A DNA stretch of 64,000 nt from Sweltsa coloradensis (Eukaryota; Arthropoda; Insecta; Plecoptera; Chloroperlidae): assembly GCA_024449915.1 (NCBI GenBank), contig JAMZAV010001451.1, forward strand, positions 62,001 through 126,000. The letters run 5' to 3'. Under the pieces are notes generated by a model. The model saw only the letters and a list, made by a program, of their open reading frames with translations. It had not been told where the DNA came from and searched no databases. Shown here one piece after another: positions 31,950 through 42,670 of the stretch (positions within the stretch are counted from its first letter, which is position 1; every line of letters starts with the position of its first letter). A program made the translations under genes and the position numbers.

Positions 31950-32411
31950 CCCATATCGATGTTGTTCAAATTACTTGAAACTTTTCCTAATGCATAATTA
32001 TGTCAGATTTTTTAATTATGCAAATTTATCATGTTTATGTGTTTTTCCCAAAAGCGGTAAAGTTTATACACAGCTTACCTATTATACTCCTATAATAAAT
32101 ACAACCGTCGCAACAATTATCAATGTTATCAACTAGACACAGGAGTCATCTGATTAAAAATGCTGTCATAATTATAAATTATTAATTAAGGGTGATGGAA
32201 CCATGAATGTTTTAATTATATTTTTTCCAGATTCAAAATTGTTTGGTTAATCTAGTTTGATACACATTTGCATAAAAATTGTTCAAATTCAGAGAGTATT
32301 GATTTTAATTAGATTTGACTAATTAATTAATTATGCAAATTAGGGGGGCGGACAGCGGTAAAGTTTCTCTAGCATGTGTAGGTATACATAACCAACAACT
32401 TATGATAAGCA
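31950..32411. repeat. Right subterminal repeats of the 4.8-kb element
   Basis: AGCGGTAAAGTTT occurs at about 32053 and 32353, about 300 bp apart. It is the reverse complement of the left-array core. AATTATGCAAATT stretches accompany both. This gives the element inverted terminal arrays. Confidence 0.75.
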
Positions 32412-32467
32412 AAAATTCTGTACCAATTAGTTCCGGGTCAAGCCTATTTGGAAGCTTCGTTTCTTGG

Positions 32468-32690
32468 AGTATAATGGACGCAACACGCCATCACTAAAAC
32501 GAGGCAAGCCACGCAGAAGCTCAAACGGTGTCGTATTATTTATTGATGTGTTGATATCTCGTTGGATTTTCTTCATCGTAGTGTCCCAATCTCTGTGTTG
32601 AGGATCGTTCATGGCTATTGCAATGACTGGCAATATAGTTCGATTAACTCTCTCGACTTGACCATACTTTTATTATATATAGTATTATCA
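32468..32690 (-). pseudogene. Gypsy integrase, upstream part
   Basis: Antisense frame from about 32675 with GQVERVNRTILPVIAIAM, DWDTTMKKIQRDINTS and TPFELLRGLPRFSDGVL, the C-terminal half of a retroviral-type integrase core as found in Ty3/Gypsy. Interrupted at 32468 by the 4.8-kb transposon; continues at 27649. Its upstream side is cut by a tRNA-like SINE. Confidence 0.88.
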
Positions 32691-32845
32691 TGGATGTCAA
32701 CAGTCACAACAAATAGCAGTTTAATGAAGGTGTGTCTTATGTCTCGGTAGCTCAATTGGCAGAGCTATGGCGCGTTAAGCCAGAGGTTCTGGATTCGATC
32801 CCCAGTCGGGGCATACTTTAATTACTACTGCTATCATTTACTAAC
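32690..32845 (+). repeat. tRNA-Asn-like SINE, copy 2
   Basis: The same repeat as 20181-20395 in the opposite orientation. The tRNA-like part is 32741-32812 with anticodon GTT, again with C33; the B box is mutated to GGATTCGATCC. The shared flanks GTTTAATGAAGGTGTGTC and CTGCTATCATTTACTAA show it is the same repeat unit. Confidence 0.75.
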
Positions 32846-32847
32846 TA

Positions 32848-33125
32848 GGGAAACGCCAAAGTCGTTGTTGGACGAGTGAGAGAGCCACGTGTTGAGTACC
32901 CGTGAACTTTAATTGGATTTAAGTTAGGTAATTATATTGTGGTATAAATAATAGGGTTTTTAAGTTTTCAACTGTCCGGCCATAATGCGCCACTTTAGCC
33001 AATGATAGGCTAGGGAGGTCTAAGGTAGGGGGAAGAAAAGTAATGTGTGTGTAATGCGTGTGTTGTAATGTGGTGACTCAACACATGGCTCACTCACTCG
33101 TCTAACAACGACTTTGGCGTTTCCC
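32848..33125. mobile_element. TA-flanked MITE, copy 1
   Basis: Long terminal inverted repeats beginning GGGAAACGCCAAAGTCGTTG (32848) and ending with its complement at 33125, extending ~50 bp through GACGAGTGAG. TA dinucleotides flank both ends (32846-32847, 33126-33127). The second copy, 276 bp, is at 62175-62450. The interior has no gene. The TA duplication suggests the Tc1/mariner class. Confidence 0.85.
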
Positions 33126-33127
33126 TA

Positions 33128-34012
33128 GTATAATCTTTATACAAACATTTGTGGTCACAGACCCTTGTTGAACAGATTGGCTACACCCCAGGCTAAATGG
33201 AACGGCCGGTGGTATGACCCCTAGATTAGGTAGGCCTACTTCCTCCAGCGTCAATGTATGAAAAATTAAAGACGATTCCGTCTGGGCCCAGGGTAGAATT
33301 GGCCCAGAGCATGGCTCTGCTAATCGTAAAAGGCGATTCAAGAGAAAAAGTCCACCTCGCAAACATCAGCTAGTATGAAGGGTAGTATTTTACTACCCGA
33401 AAATAGAGGCGAGCTCTGGCAATTGTCGTCGGGGACACCTCCCCCTTCCCTTGACGACCTTCCCGACGACGGTGACAATGACACAACGAACGATGACAAA
33501 GACAATGACGACCACGACGTGAGAAATCCCCCTTCCTCCCCTTACCCATGGCTGGTTCTGACCAGCATGGGCCCCTCCTCCCCATCCCCTATAGGCTAGA
33601 GTCGTGCATTATGACCTAACGGTTGACGCGTCCTTAATCCAAATAAACCCAAAAAATAAAATATTTAGGCCAAGGTGAACAAAAAAAGTGGTTTATAAAT
33701 TTTTGGTTTCAGTTTGCGTCAACCATTTGTCGTCGTCCTATTATGAAAAAAGGCTGGTCCCATACGTCCCCCGTTTTAGTTTGGATTAAAGGAATTGTCT
33801 TGGTTTGCATAACAAGCTCCTCAGAAGGTGCCTTGATTCAATTCAAGAACAATACAACAAAATCCAGGTCGCTGAGACTTATGGAACTCAAATAATCACG
33901 ATTTTACTAAAGCCCTGCACAGCGCGTAGGCCGCCTATGGTGACGTCACTGCAGGGCTACCTGCTAGGCTGGCTCCAGCCGAGAAAGGCCTCGTAGTAGC
34001 AGGGTACGTGAA
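33128..34012. other. Unassigned, with a 74-codon acidic frame
   Basis: A plus frame at 33375-33599 is rich in Asp/Asn (DDLPDDGDNDTTNDDKDNDD) followed by Pro/Ser. No homology is recognised and no splice context is convincing. A short inverted repeat AGCCCTGCA/TGCAGGGCT flanks 33911-33958. Possibly a transposon remnant. Confidence 0.3.
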
Positions 34013-36464
34013 AAAACGTAGCATATTACCTTTAAAGCAAACCACTTTGCACAGTTGTTGTATAGGACCCTAGGAGTGATTTGGCCCGCAGCACCTAAAA
34101 TTTGGTCCCTTAGGGTTAAGAATTTGGCCATTTTTTCAAAATGGCGTCTAAAATATTGAAATTTTCAAAATTGGAACACGAGTGCAGTATAGAGGTCGTT
34201 TTTGCATGATTCGGGTGTGGGAAAATCGACGGTAGCCATGCCACGGTCGTGGTTTTCGTCGGCTAGGCCCTGGTGCCGCCATTTTTAAATTTCAAGGCCA
34301 AACGAAGAAACGGTTTGCATCCTGGAGATATGGTTGAGTTGGGTGTCGTTTTCGGGTATTTACGCATGTCTAAATACTGTAGTGGCCTTATGAACGTCCT
34401 ACATGAAACCCTTATCATAACGAACCGCCATTTTGTAAAATGGCGCACGCCCTCAGGCCCCTGTTTGTCTATGAAGAGTAGGGTGGAGCGAAAAAATCGA
34501 TTTTTCGAGTATCGAATTCTAATAGGGCTCAAAAGTTGTGTATTTGCATGCTTATCAACGGAAACATATTGGAAAAATATCATACGTTGGACTTTCAGTT
34601 TGCGCAAAGGGCTTAAATTAAGTTTTTCAAAAATGACAACACCAAATTTTCCAAATCTTTGCCCATTTTTTTTTTAATGAAATGATCCAGAACTTACCAC
34701 GAGGAGGTGGATGCAATTCGTGTTCCACCCACACCCTACCCAGTACCCAAGCATCCAACCAATAAGGGTGTGTTAAATATCAGACCTTTGTTGATTTAGT
34801 CAAGGTCATTGTCTTAAATTCAGAATTTCCATTAAATTTTGGCATTTTGGATATAGATAGCAGGGTAGCTATAATGTAGCCATTTCTGTTTTCTTGTCCG
34901 CACACTTTTCTGCAGACACTGTGACAAGTTAGCTATGGCCAAATTTGCAAATTTGCAATTTGGCAAATTAATAAAATCAAATTCGCGCAGAGTTTTATCT
35001 TACAGAATAAACGAAATAGTCTTTGTTTATTTCCCAAACAAGTCCCACTAAACGAACTCAAGATGTTTGTAAACTGCATTGTGAAGACATATGCTCATGT
35101 CTGGTTCGAAATTAAAACATATCATTCAGTGAAATACGGTCCTAGAAATATCTTTAAGGTTTAAGTTGTTTAAGCAACGAGACATTTGCCAGACTACATT
35201 AAAACTTAAAAGAATCACCAATCCTGTGATTGGGAGAAACGCGCTTTTCTGTCACCCAGAGAACATGTTGGCTAAGATAGTGGATGAGAGACAACACATA
35301 CGATAGTTGGGTACTAAAGGCAAGAACTCAAAACTCGAAGAGGAAGTCTATTAGAACTTTTGCGACTCCCTCAATAAGTTTTGATGCCACGGACTACATT
35401 GAGCTGATAGATTGAACAGAATTTAGGCTTAACTGTCGCCCCGGTAAGCTTGACAACAGAGACTATTTCGTCAATTCTGCAAGATAAAACTCTGCACGAG
35501 TTTGATTTTTTAAATTTTCCATGCCATAGCCAAGCTGTCGAAAAATGCGGCAACCCCGTCACAGAGTCTGCAGAAAAGTGTGCGGAGAAAACAGAGATGG
35601 CTACATTAGAGCAACTCTTTTCTAAATATCCAAATCGACAAAATTTTATGGAAAATCTGAATTTAAGACAATGTCCTTGACTAAATCAACAAAGGTATGA
35701 TATTTAACACGCCCTAATTGGTTGGATGGTTGGGTAGGCCTACTGGGTAGAACACGAATTGCAGCCACCTCCTCGTGTAAAGTTCTGGATCATTTCATTA
35801 AAAATTGTAAATTGGGCGAAGATTTGAAAAATTTGGTGTTTTGTAATTTATTCAAACTTAAGGGTCTTTGCGCGAACTTTAAGTCCAACGTATGATTTTT
35901 TCATTATTTTTCCGTTGATAAGCATGCAAATACGCAACTTTTAAGCCCTATTATATTTCTATACTCGAAACATTGATGTTTTTTGCTCCACCCTATACTG
36001 TTCATAGACAAGCAGGGGCCTAAGGGCGTGCGCCATTTTCTGAAATGGTGGTTCATTATGATAAGGGTTTCATGTAGGACGTTTATAAGGCCACTACAGT
36101 ATTTAGACATGCGTAAATACCCGAAAACGACACCCAACTCAACCACATCTCCAGGATGCAAACCGTTTCTTCGTTTGGCCTTGAAATTTAAAAATGGCGG
36201 CACCAGGGCCTAACCGACGAAAACCACGACCGTGGCATGGCTACCGTCGATTTTCCCACACCCGAATCATGCGAAAACGACCTTTATACTGCACTCGTGT
36301 TAAAATTTTGAAAATTTCAATATTTTGGACGCCATTTTGAAAAAAATTGTCAAATTCTTAACCCTAAGGGGCCAAAAGTTAGGTGCTGCGGGCCAAATCA
36401 CTCCTAGGGTCCTATACAACAACTGTGCAAAGTGGTTTGCTTTAAAGGTAATATGCTACGTTTT
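34013..36464. repeat. Long inverted repeat with ~1-kb arms
   Basis: The left arm 34013-35024 and right arm 35457-36464 are reverse complements with scattered mismatches and short indels. The spacer 35025-35456 is unique. Matching landmarks: TATAGGACCCTAGGAGTGAT (34060) against its complement (36400), and the TTTTATCTTACAGAATAAAC region (34993) against its diverged complement (35464). Both arms give mirrored frames starting MPPFLNFKAKRRNGLHPG (34273 +, 36203 -), which I cannot assign. Either a DNA transposon with very long inverted repeats or two copies of one element head to head. Confidence 0.85.
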
Positions 36465-37022
36465 CCTGGATTTTGTAGTGTACCCCTGCCACTATCGCTC
36501 AAGCTCGCTGCCGTGCCGTAAGCGGCTGCTTATGGCGAATTTCCTAGGGGTGGCATTGCCGCCCTGACACTTCTAATAACCGATTTTACATGTTGAAAGA
36601 ACAAGATAAATATCACTGTTTCTGAATACTAACTAAATTAAAGTTTTTATAGTATGTATAACAAAAATGTAACATTCAACACTTTACCAAACATTGACGT
36701 TTCACATGAATCTGTACTCCCGTATTGTCAACTCTCGAACGCAAAAGGTGGCCAAAAGACTCAATCAGATCATGGAAGCTCAGATTTCACATTTTCAATG
36801 GTTTATTGTTTGACTTTCTCAATTTCATTAATCGGTAAACACTGCCGTAGGTTTAATTGATTTACCCCGCAGAGATGTTTTTTTTTAATTTCTGGATCGA
36901 TTTCCATTATATTGTTTGACTAAAGTTAATCATTACGAGAGTAATAATATTCTTTCCGAAACTAGTGCCGAGTGGGGAGTATAGCTACCACTCTCCGCCC
37001 TTGTGTCGTTTTATCTGTCCAG
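36465..37022. other. Unassigned DNA
   Basis: No gene or element termini recognised. Confidence 0.4.
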
Positions 37023-37060
37023 CAGTGGCGTAGGAACCGGGGGTGGGGTGGGGGTAACAT
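37023..37060 (+). mobile_element. hAT-type terminal fragment
   Basis: CAGTGGCGTAGGAACC followed by a G-rich stretch matches the ends of the hAT MITE at 27932-28479. No partner end is visible nearby, so the element is either truncated or longer than can be recognised. Confidence 0.6.
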
Positions 37061-37298
37061 ATTTAACTTTACGTGCATTGTAAAAGTTTTTAGATCCGAG
37101 TGCAGGAAGTTTAGTTTTAGTTTTTGAGGTATAAATTTAAGTTATTTCAAAAATGTCTTTATTATTGTGCAAAACTTACTTTTATACACATGATGGTTTA
37201 GTTAGGCGGTGTCTACGTGCGAGATGGTGCTGCACCACAGAACCGTGATAGATGTCCTTGTCTTGACGATGTACAATATTTGTTCACAGGGAAGGTAG

Positions 37299-37667
37299 TT
37301 AACTCTCCCGATCCAGAGGTAGTAGAGTAATCATTTCGTCTCTCTTCGATCGTGGCGAAATGTCTGTCAACGCAACTGATAATCTTGACACTACACTAAT
37401 GTTCCCGTTGATTGTTGCTTGTGCTGACGAGCGAATCTGAAAGTATTGCTGGTTTTTACCGGCATGTTTCACGCTGATTGTAACTTTCCCGCACTCCTCC
37501 TTTGTGTCCGTATTTTCAATTATCAACTCCTCGTAAAACGCGATCTCATCTTAGATCTCGTCATCAATGTAAAATTTGTATCTTTGAGACAGTTCATCGT
37601 GTGGAAAGTGTTTTGCAATTATAGCCAATCGCTTTGATTTGTGGGGCTTACTGAAATCTTTTGCCAT
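37299..37667 (-). pseudogene. Unrecognised 122-codon ORF with one stop
   Basis: Minus-strand frame from an ATG at 37667-37665 to a TAA at 37299, interrupted once by TAA about 40 codons in (near 37550). It reads MAKDFSKPHKSKRLAIIAKH at the start, then a FYIDDEI region, and after the stop a regular, non-repetitive protein (VTISVKHAGKNQQYFQIRSS, RLSVALTDISP). AATAAA lies on the same strand about 140 nt past the stop. Composition suggests a real former gene or an element-borne ORF. I do not recognise the family. Confidence 0.4.
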
Positions 37668-37842
37668 GATAATGATATTCAGAATACCTCATTCCCACCC
37701 GTGGTTTTATCACCTTGAATGGTGTGATGACGCTATGTTGAGCGTATTCGCCACCGACGGACTGTCGTGAAGCACTGCCACTGGCACTTCTTAGCAAATA
37801 TCACCTTGTACCGGTACATAAACAGATCATTTTACTATCTTT

Positions 37843-38247
<405 letters not shown>

Positions 38248-38987
38248 TGGATGAGCGTAGCGAGCGTATAGCGAGCGAAGCGAAGATTCCATTTCACTAC
38301 ACTGGAGAAAAAAATCCGGAATGTTTTTTTTTTCCTTTTGTATTTTTGGCTGTTTGTTAACACGATTCCGGCTAAACCGATACTCCACTTGCGATGAAAT
38401 TTTCTGGAGACCTTTGAAATCTCTGAACTTAGAGCTGCCACGTTTTTGAGCGCAATCGAAAAAATATTTCTCATGAAAATCGCAATTTTACGATTTTTTC
38501 GATTTTTTAAAAATTTTCTTCGACTGCTTTATCCGATTTTAATGATTTTTTCACAGAACCATAATTTTATGAATTAAGATGTTCGTGTGAAATTTGAGTG
38601 CAATCGAAAAATTTCTCAAGAAAATCGAAATTTTACGGGTTTTTTTCTTTTTTAAAACAATTCTTTGACTTATAACACCTACATGCTTTATCCGATTGTA
38701 ATGATTTTTTCACAGAACCTTAATTTTATGAATTAATATATTCGTGTGAAATTATTTCTTATGAAAATCGCAATTTTAAGATTTTTATCTTTTTTTTAAA
38801 GTACGATTAATTAAAAAAATTGAAAATTAAAGTTTATTTTTTATTTAATTTAAATTAATTTAAAAAAAAATCTTTGACTTTGTTATGATTTTTTCACAGA
38901 ACAGAAAATCCGCATAACACATGGCAGCTCAATGCACCAATTACGCTCATCCAACAACGCGGCGGGATTAAGCGTTTTCCTAGTTAT
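38248..38987 (+). repeat. Dispersed repeat family copy
   Basis: One nearly complete copy of the family at 20870: GGATGAGCGTAGCGAGCG start, CCGGAATG block, CGATTCCGGCTAAACCGATA, AT-rich TTCACAGAACC units, then the block with CAATGCACCAATTACGCTCA and the AGCGTTTTCCTAG end followed by T (38985). Confidence 0.8.
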
Positions 38988-38989
38988 AA

Positions 38990-39137
38990 TAATAAATAAT
39001 AAACTGTATTTAGAGTCTACCCACTCAGTTACATAACTGATTTTAAGTGGGGGGCAGTAAATCAAAGCGACCAAGCCAACCCTGTAGGCCCCGACGCAAT
39101 CGACGAGTGAGCGATAACCTACCAAAGATCGATATTT
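38990..39137 (-). repeat. SINE fragment (tail side)
   Basis: Tail-proximal ~140 bp of the tRNA-Trp-like SINE (CTACCCACTCAGTTACATAA, CCGACGCAATCGACGAGTGA). The tRNA head is lost: the sequence switches at 39137 into the dispersed repeat family. Confidence 0.85.
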
Positions 39138-39640
39138 TTTGGATGAGCGATGCGAAGATTCCATTTCACTACACTGGAGAAAAAAATCCGGAATGTTTTT
39201 TTTTCTTTCTTTCTTTCTGTTTGTATTATTGTGTGTCTGTTAGCACGATTCCGGCTAAACCGATACTCCAATTGCAATTAAATTTTATGGAGGCCTTCGA
39301 AATCTCTGAACCAAGAACTGCCACGTTTTTGAGCGCAATCAAAAAATTATTTCTCATTAAAATCGCAATTTTACGATTTTTTCGATTTTTAAAAAAATTC
39401 TTCAACTTATAACACCTACATGTTTTGTCCGAATGTATGATTTTTTTCACAGAACCTTTATTTAATGAATTTATATATTCGTGTGAAATTCGAGCGCAAT
39501 AAAAAAAAATCTCATGAAAATTGCAATTTAACGATTTCTTTTATTTATTTTAACATTCTTCGACTTATAACACCTACATGCTTTATCCGATGGTAATGAT
39601 TTTTTGCTTAGCAACGAAATTACACGATTGTTAAAAATCA
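39138..39640 (+). repeat. Dispersed repeat family copy
   Basis: Starts GGATGAGCGATGCGAAGATT, with the CCGGAATG, CGATTCCGGCTAAACCGATA and TTCACAGAACC blocks in the usual order. Interrupts the SINE. Confidence 0.75.
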
Positions 39641-40109
39641 AACGTGAAAGTGCGAATTTATTGATAAGTATTACTTCGATGTTGCTCAAAATTGATTCTT
39701 AGTTTATTACTCATAAAGGTTTCCTGAAAATTCCAGTAGAATCGGACTAGGCAAGTAGTAAGAAAAGAGTACAGAAATGCTTGTAAACTAGGAAAAAATC
39801 GTAAAAGAACTATTTTTATGACCAATAATTCTTCGATTACGATAAAATATCGTCAGTATCGTCGTCGCATTGTCAAGTGTAATGCAATATTAATATTCTG
39901 CATTTATGCTTTCCTTTTATCCTCGATCAAACGGTAACACAGCGTTTATGTGTATCCCTACTAGTACTAAAAATTGTTTTCAATGTCATATCCAGGAGCA
40001 TAAAAAATCGTAATTTTCAGAGAATGTTCAATCTGTTGCACTATGAGAGTCATTGTCACAGAGTTACTGCTAGTACAAAAATACAGACAAAAAAACAACA
40101 AAAAAAAAC
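39641..40109. other. Unassigned AT-rich DNA
   Basis: May be diverged repeat-family sequence. No gene recognised. Confidence 0.4.
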
Positions 40110-40226
40110 ACCTGAGCTAAATTTTTTTGGGGGTCAGTGAAATTGAAGTCTTTGCTTCACTCGTAGCAGAGAGAAGAGAGTGAAGCGAAGACTTCAATTT
40201 CACTGACCCCCCCAAAAAAATTAGCT
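40110..40226. repeat. Near-perfect palindrome
   Basis: GAGCTAAATTTTTTTGGGGG (from about 40115) through GTCAGTGAAATTGAAGTCTT is mirrored by the complement ending in TTAGCTC at 40226, with a ~15-nt loop around 40165-40180. A single arm of it also occurs at 7070-7115 inside the hAT-like element. Confidence 0.8.
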
Positions 40227-40239
40227 CATCCAAAAACGA

Positions 40240-40970
40240 AAAAAATCGTAATTTTAAAAAAGAAAAAATACTAAAATTGCGATTTTCACGAGAAATAATT
40301 TTTCGATTGCTCTCTTATTTCACAAGAATATTTTAATTCATAACACTAAGCTTCTGTGAAAAATCATTACAATCAAAGAAATTTTTAAAAAATCGAAAAA
40401 ATCATAAAATTCCGATTTTCATGGGAAACAATTTTTCGATTGCACTCCAAAACGTGGCAGTTCTACGTTCAAAAATTTCGAAGACCTCCAGAAAATTTCA
40501 TCGCAATTGGAGTATCGGTTTAGCCGAAATCGTGTTAACAGGCACACAAAAATACCGAAGAAAAAAGAAGAAGAAAAAAAACATTCCAGATTTTTTCTGT
40601 GTAGTGAAATGGAATCTTCGCTTCGCTCATCCAAAAGTTTCTTCGACTTATAACACCTACATGCTTTATCCGATTGTTATGATTTTTTCTTCACAGAACC
40701 TTAATTTTATGAATTTATATATTCGTGTGAAATTTGAGCGCAATCGAAAAATTATTTCTCGTGAAAACCAATATTTTACGATTTGTTTTGATTTTTTAAA
40801 TTTCTTCGACTTCCAGCAACATGCAATAAAACGATTGTAATGATTTTTTTACAGAACCTTAATTTTATGAACAAATATATTCGTGTGAAATTTGAGCGTA
40901 ATCGAAAAATTATTTCTCATGTAAATTGCAATTTTATGCTTTTTTCGTTTTTAAAAATTACACTCATCCA
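40240..40970. repeat. Dispersed repeat family, inverted then direct copy
   Basis: A minus-strand copy (40240-40632) with the family blocks in reverse is followed by plus-strand AT-rich units (40633-40970). The CATCCAACAACGCGCCTG end-block variant (about 40967) also occurs at 24970. Confidence 0.7.
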
Positions 40971-41169
40971 ACAACGCGCCTGAAAAAGCGTTTGCGAAGC
41001 TCCGGAACCATGCGCAACCTGGCGCAGCGCCACCGTAGTGCGCGCGCAACGTGGACGAAATGTGATGATTTGATGTGTTTTTATCACCGCCGCGGTGGTT
41101 TTCATGTCTATGCATTGCATCCTCCTTGATTGCATCCGGAGGTTTTGGAGGGCCGGTTGACGTCAACGT

Positions 41170-41308
41170 CAACGTCGTGTTGACCTGTTGAGCATGAGAC
41201 GTGATTTGTTTTTATTTTGATTCCTAATTTATTGCTAGGCCCTAGGCCCCTAATTCACAATTACACACGTTGCAGTCAATTATTAGACGAGCTGTCAGCT
41301 AAACGCAG
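41170..41308 (+). other. Candidate 5' UTR exon of the RCC1-SIAH gene
   Basis: Ends with AAACGCAG directly before GTAAGT (41309-41314), a full-consensus 5' splice site. No coding frame of note, so it would be untranslated. The start is arbitrary. A duplicate donor with the same context lies at 41613. A CpG-rich stretch (40990-41080) upstream could be the promoter region. Inferred; no transcript evidence. Confidence 0.45.
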
Positions 41309-41356
41309 GTAAGTTGGCCCTTCGGCAAGGAGGGTGGGGTTAGGCCTGCTACTAGC

Positions 41357-41604
41357 GGTACTTATTCGGCTAGGGGGGTCCAACTTTCATATACACTGTA
41401 ACGGAAAGGATTTCGGGTGCGCTCTTATCGATTATATCCTAGAACTAGCGCGGCGCACTGTAGCCAGCGGAAAGTTCGGCTAACCTAACGAAAGTAGGCC
41501 TACACCTTTAACATAAGTAGGTAGTAACAAGGCAATATACCTACCTAGCAGTGTTAACAAGGTAGCTATATAAAAGTTGGACCCCCCTAGCCGAATAAGT
41601 GCCA
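41357..41604. mobile_element. MITE near the donor splice site
   Basis: Inverted ends CTTATTCGGCTAGGGGGGTC (about 41360) and the complement ending near 41602, followed inward on both sides by CAACTTT. The interior is ~180 bp with no gene. Sequence on both outer sides is duplicated (ACGCAGGTAAGTTGGCCCTT at 41303 and 41607). Confidence 0.8.
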
Positions 41605-42649
41605 GAACGCAGGTAAGTTGGCCCTTCGGCAGGGAGGGTGGGGTTAGGCCTAAGGCCTAGGGTAATTATATGTAGTAGGCTACCTGCTACTAGCCTAGGC
41701 CCTATGCCGCCTCGTCACATTTTGTGTGTTTATAGGCGTTCAAAACGTCAAATACCGGTGGGAAAGAAAAAACGTCGGGTAATTGTGACGTATAGCGCCT
41801 CACTCAAAAGTAAGTGGGGGGAGGTGGTGCCAAGTAACGTAGTTAATAAGATCCAGGTTCTCTAGTGCCAAGGTGGGTGGTGTTGGTGCATAGTGCCTAG
41901 GCCTACCTCCTTGTGTTGGTGAGGCGCTCCGCCTAGGCCTATATACGGCATATATTTACCAAAACGCCTTCGGCTAGAGAGCCTCCGGTGGCTGGTGCTT
42001 TTGCCGCAGTCCTTTGGAATAAGCCTAATTAATTTTAGCTTAATTAATACCATGTAGGCCTACCACGGTTCAAACAGACGTGCGCGCGCATCTCCACTGC
42101 AGCTGGCCATGCTAACTTTTACCTAAGCTACACAATAGGTTAGTTCGTCTGTCCCGTTGGTCTGTCCTGCCTCAACCAAAACACTTTACTCCAGGAGTAT
42201 ATCGGTTAAACGGCAATGAAAGTAAAAATCACAGTTACTACAACGCGGTCAAAAGAACGGTGTTGAGTCAGTTGAGATGTTTTGGCTGCTCCTACTCCTA
42301 GGCCTGCTTCAGTAGCTGGTGTAAAAACCTTACTCCAGTCTCACTTGTAGTAAGTTACCTACTACTGGACAAAAAAACGCCTCCTGGCAAAGATTATACA
42401 AGGCCTACTACCAGACAAGGCTACTACTACAAGGCCTCCGTTTTTTTTTTTTTTAAGAGCGCAACGGATACGCACGCACACACACACAGTTTTCCGTCAC
42501 ATTTAGGCACTATGTTCTTTTCGTTTCTCGAGAATAAATAAATAACACACACACGTATCTAGAATCAAAGTACCGTAGCTAGACACATTTTTAATTTATT
42601 TTTTTAATTGTTCGGCTAGCCTATCAAAAACATTTCATGAAAATACATA

Positions 42650-42661
42650 TTTTGTTTTCAG
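42650..42661 (+). promoter_or_regulatory. 3' splice acceptor
   Basis: TTTTGTTTTCAG, a pyrimidine tract and CAG, nine bases upstream of the start codon. It implies at least one upstream exon, probably non-coding. Confidence 0.7.
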
Positions 42662-42670
42662 ATTTGCAGA

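Larger units (their letters stand above)
27650..32467. mobile_element. 4.8-kb DNA transposon, possibly Academ-like
   Basis: Terminal inverted repeats: CCAAGAAACGAA at 27650-27661 and its complement ending at 32467, followed inward by shared GACCC-GAAC and AATTGGTACAGAATTTTTG. The flanks carry the same 3-bp AGT. Removing the element plus one AGT rejoins two parts of a Gypsy integrase in frame (with one stop), which fixes the borders. Inside are ~300-bp subterminal repeats in inverted orientation at the two ends and a decayed antisense gene (29980-31078). Two small hAT elements (27932-28479, 29302-29845) are nested. A 3-bp duplication together with an XPG/PIN-like nuclease signature resembles Academ superfamily elements. 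That assignment is inference; the borders are seen directly. Confidence 0.8.
41309..42661 (+). other. Inferred intron of the RCC1-SIAH gene
   Basis: Runs from GTAAGT (41309) to TTTTGTTTTCAG (ending 42661). It holds the MITE above, several TAGGCCTA palindromes, a T run (42431-42444) and a CA repeat (42474-42488). Pairing of this donor with this acceptor is inferred; the donor at 41613 is an alternative. Confidence 0.45.

Noticed and set aside
34263..36213. Mirrored ORFs (MPPFLNFKAKRRNG...) as a duplicated host gene
   Set aside because: They lie in the arms of a long inverted repeat, are short, and opposite frames are equally open; kept only as repeat content.
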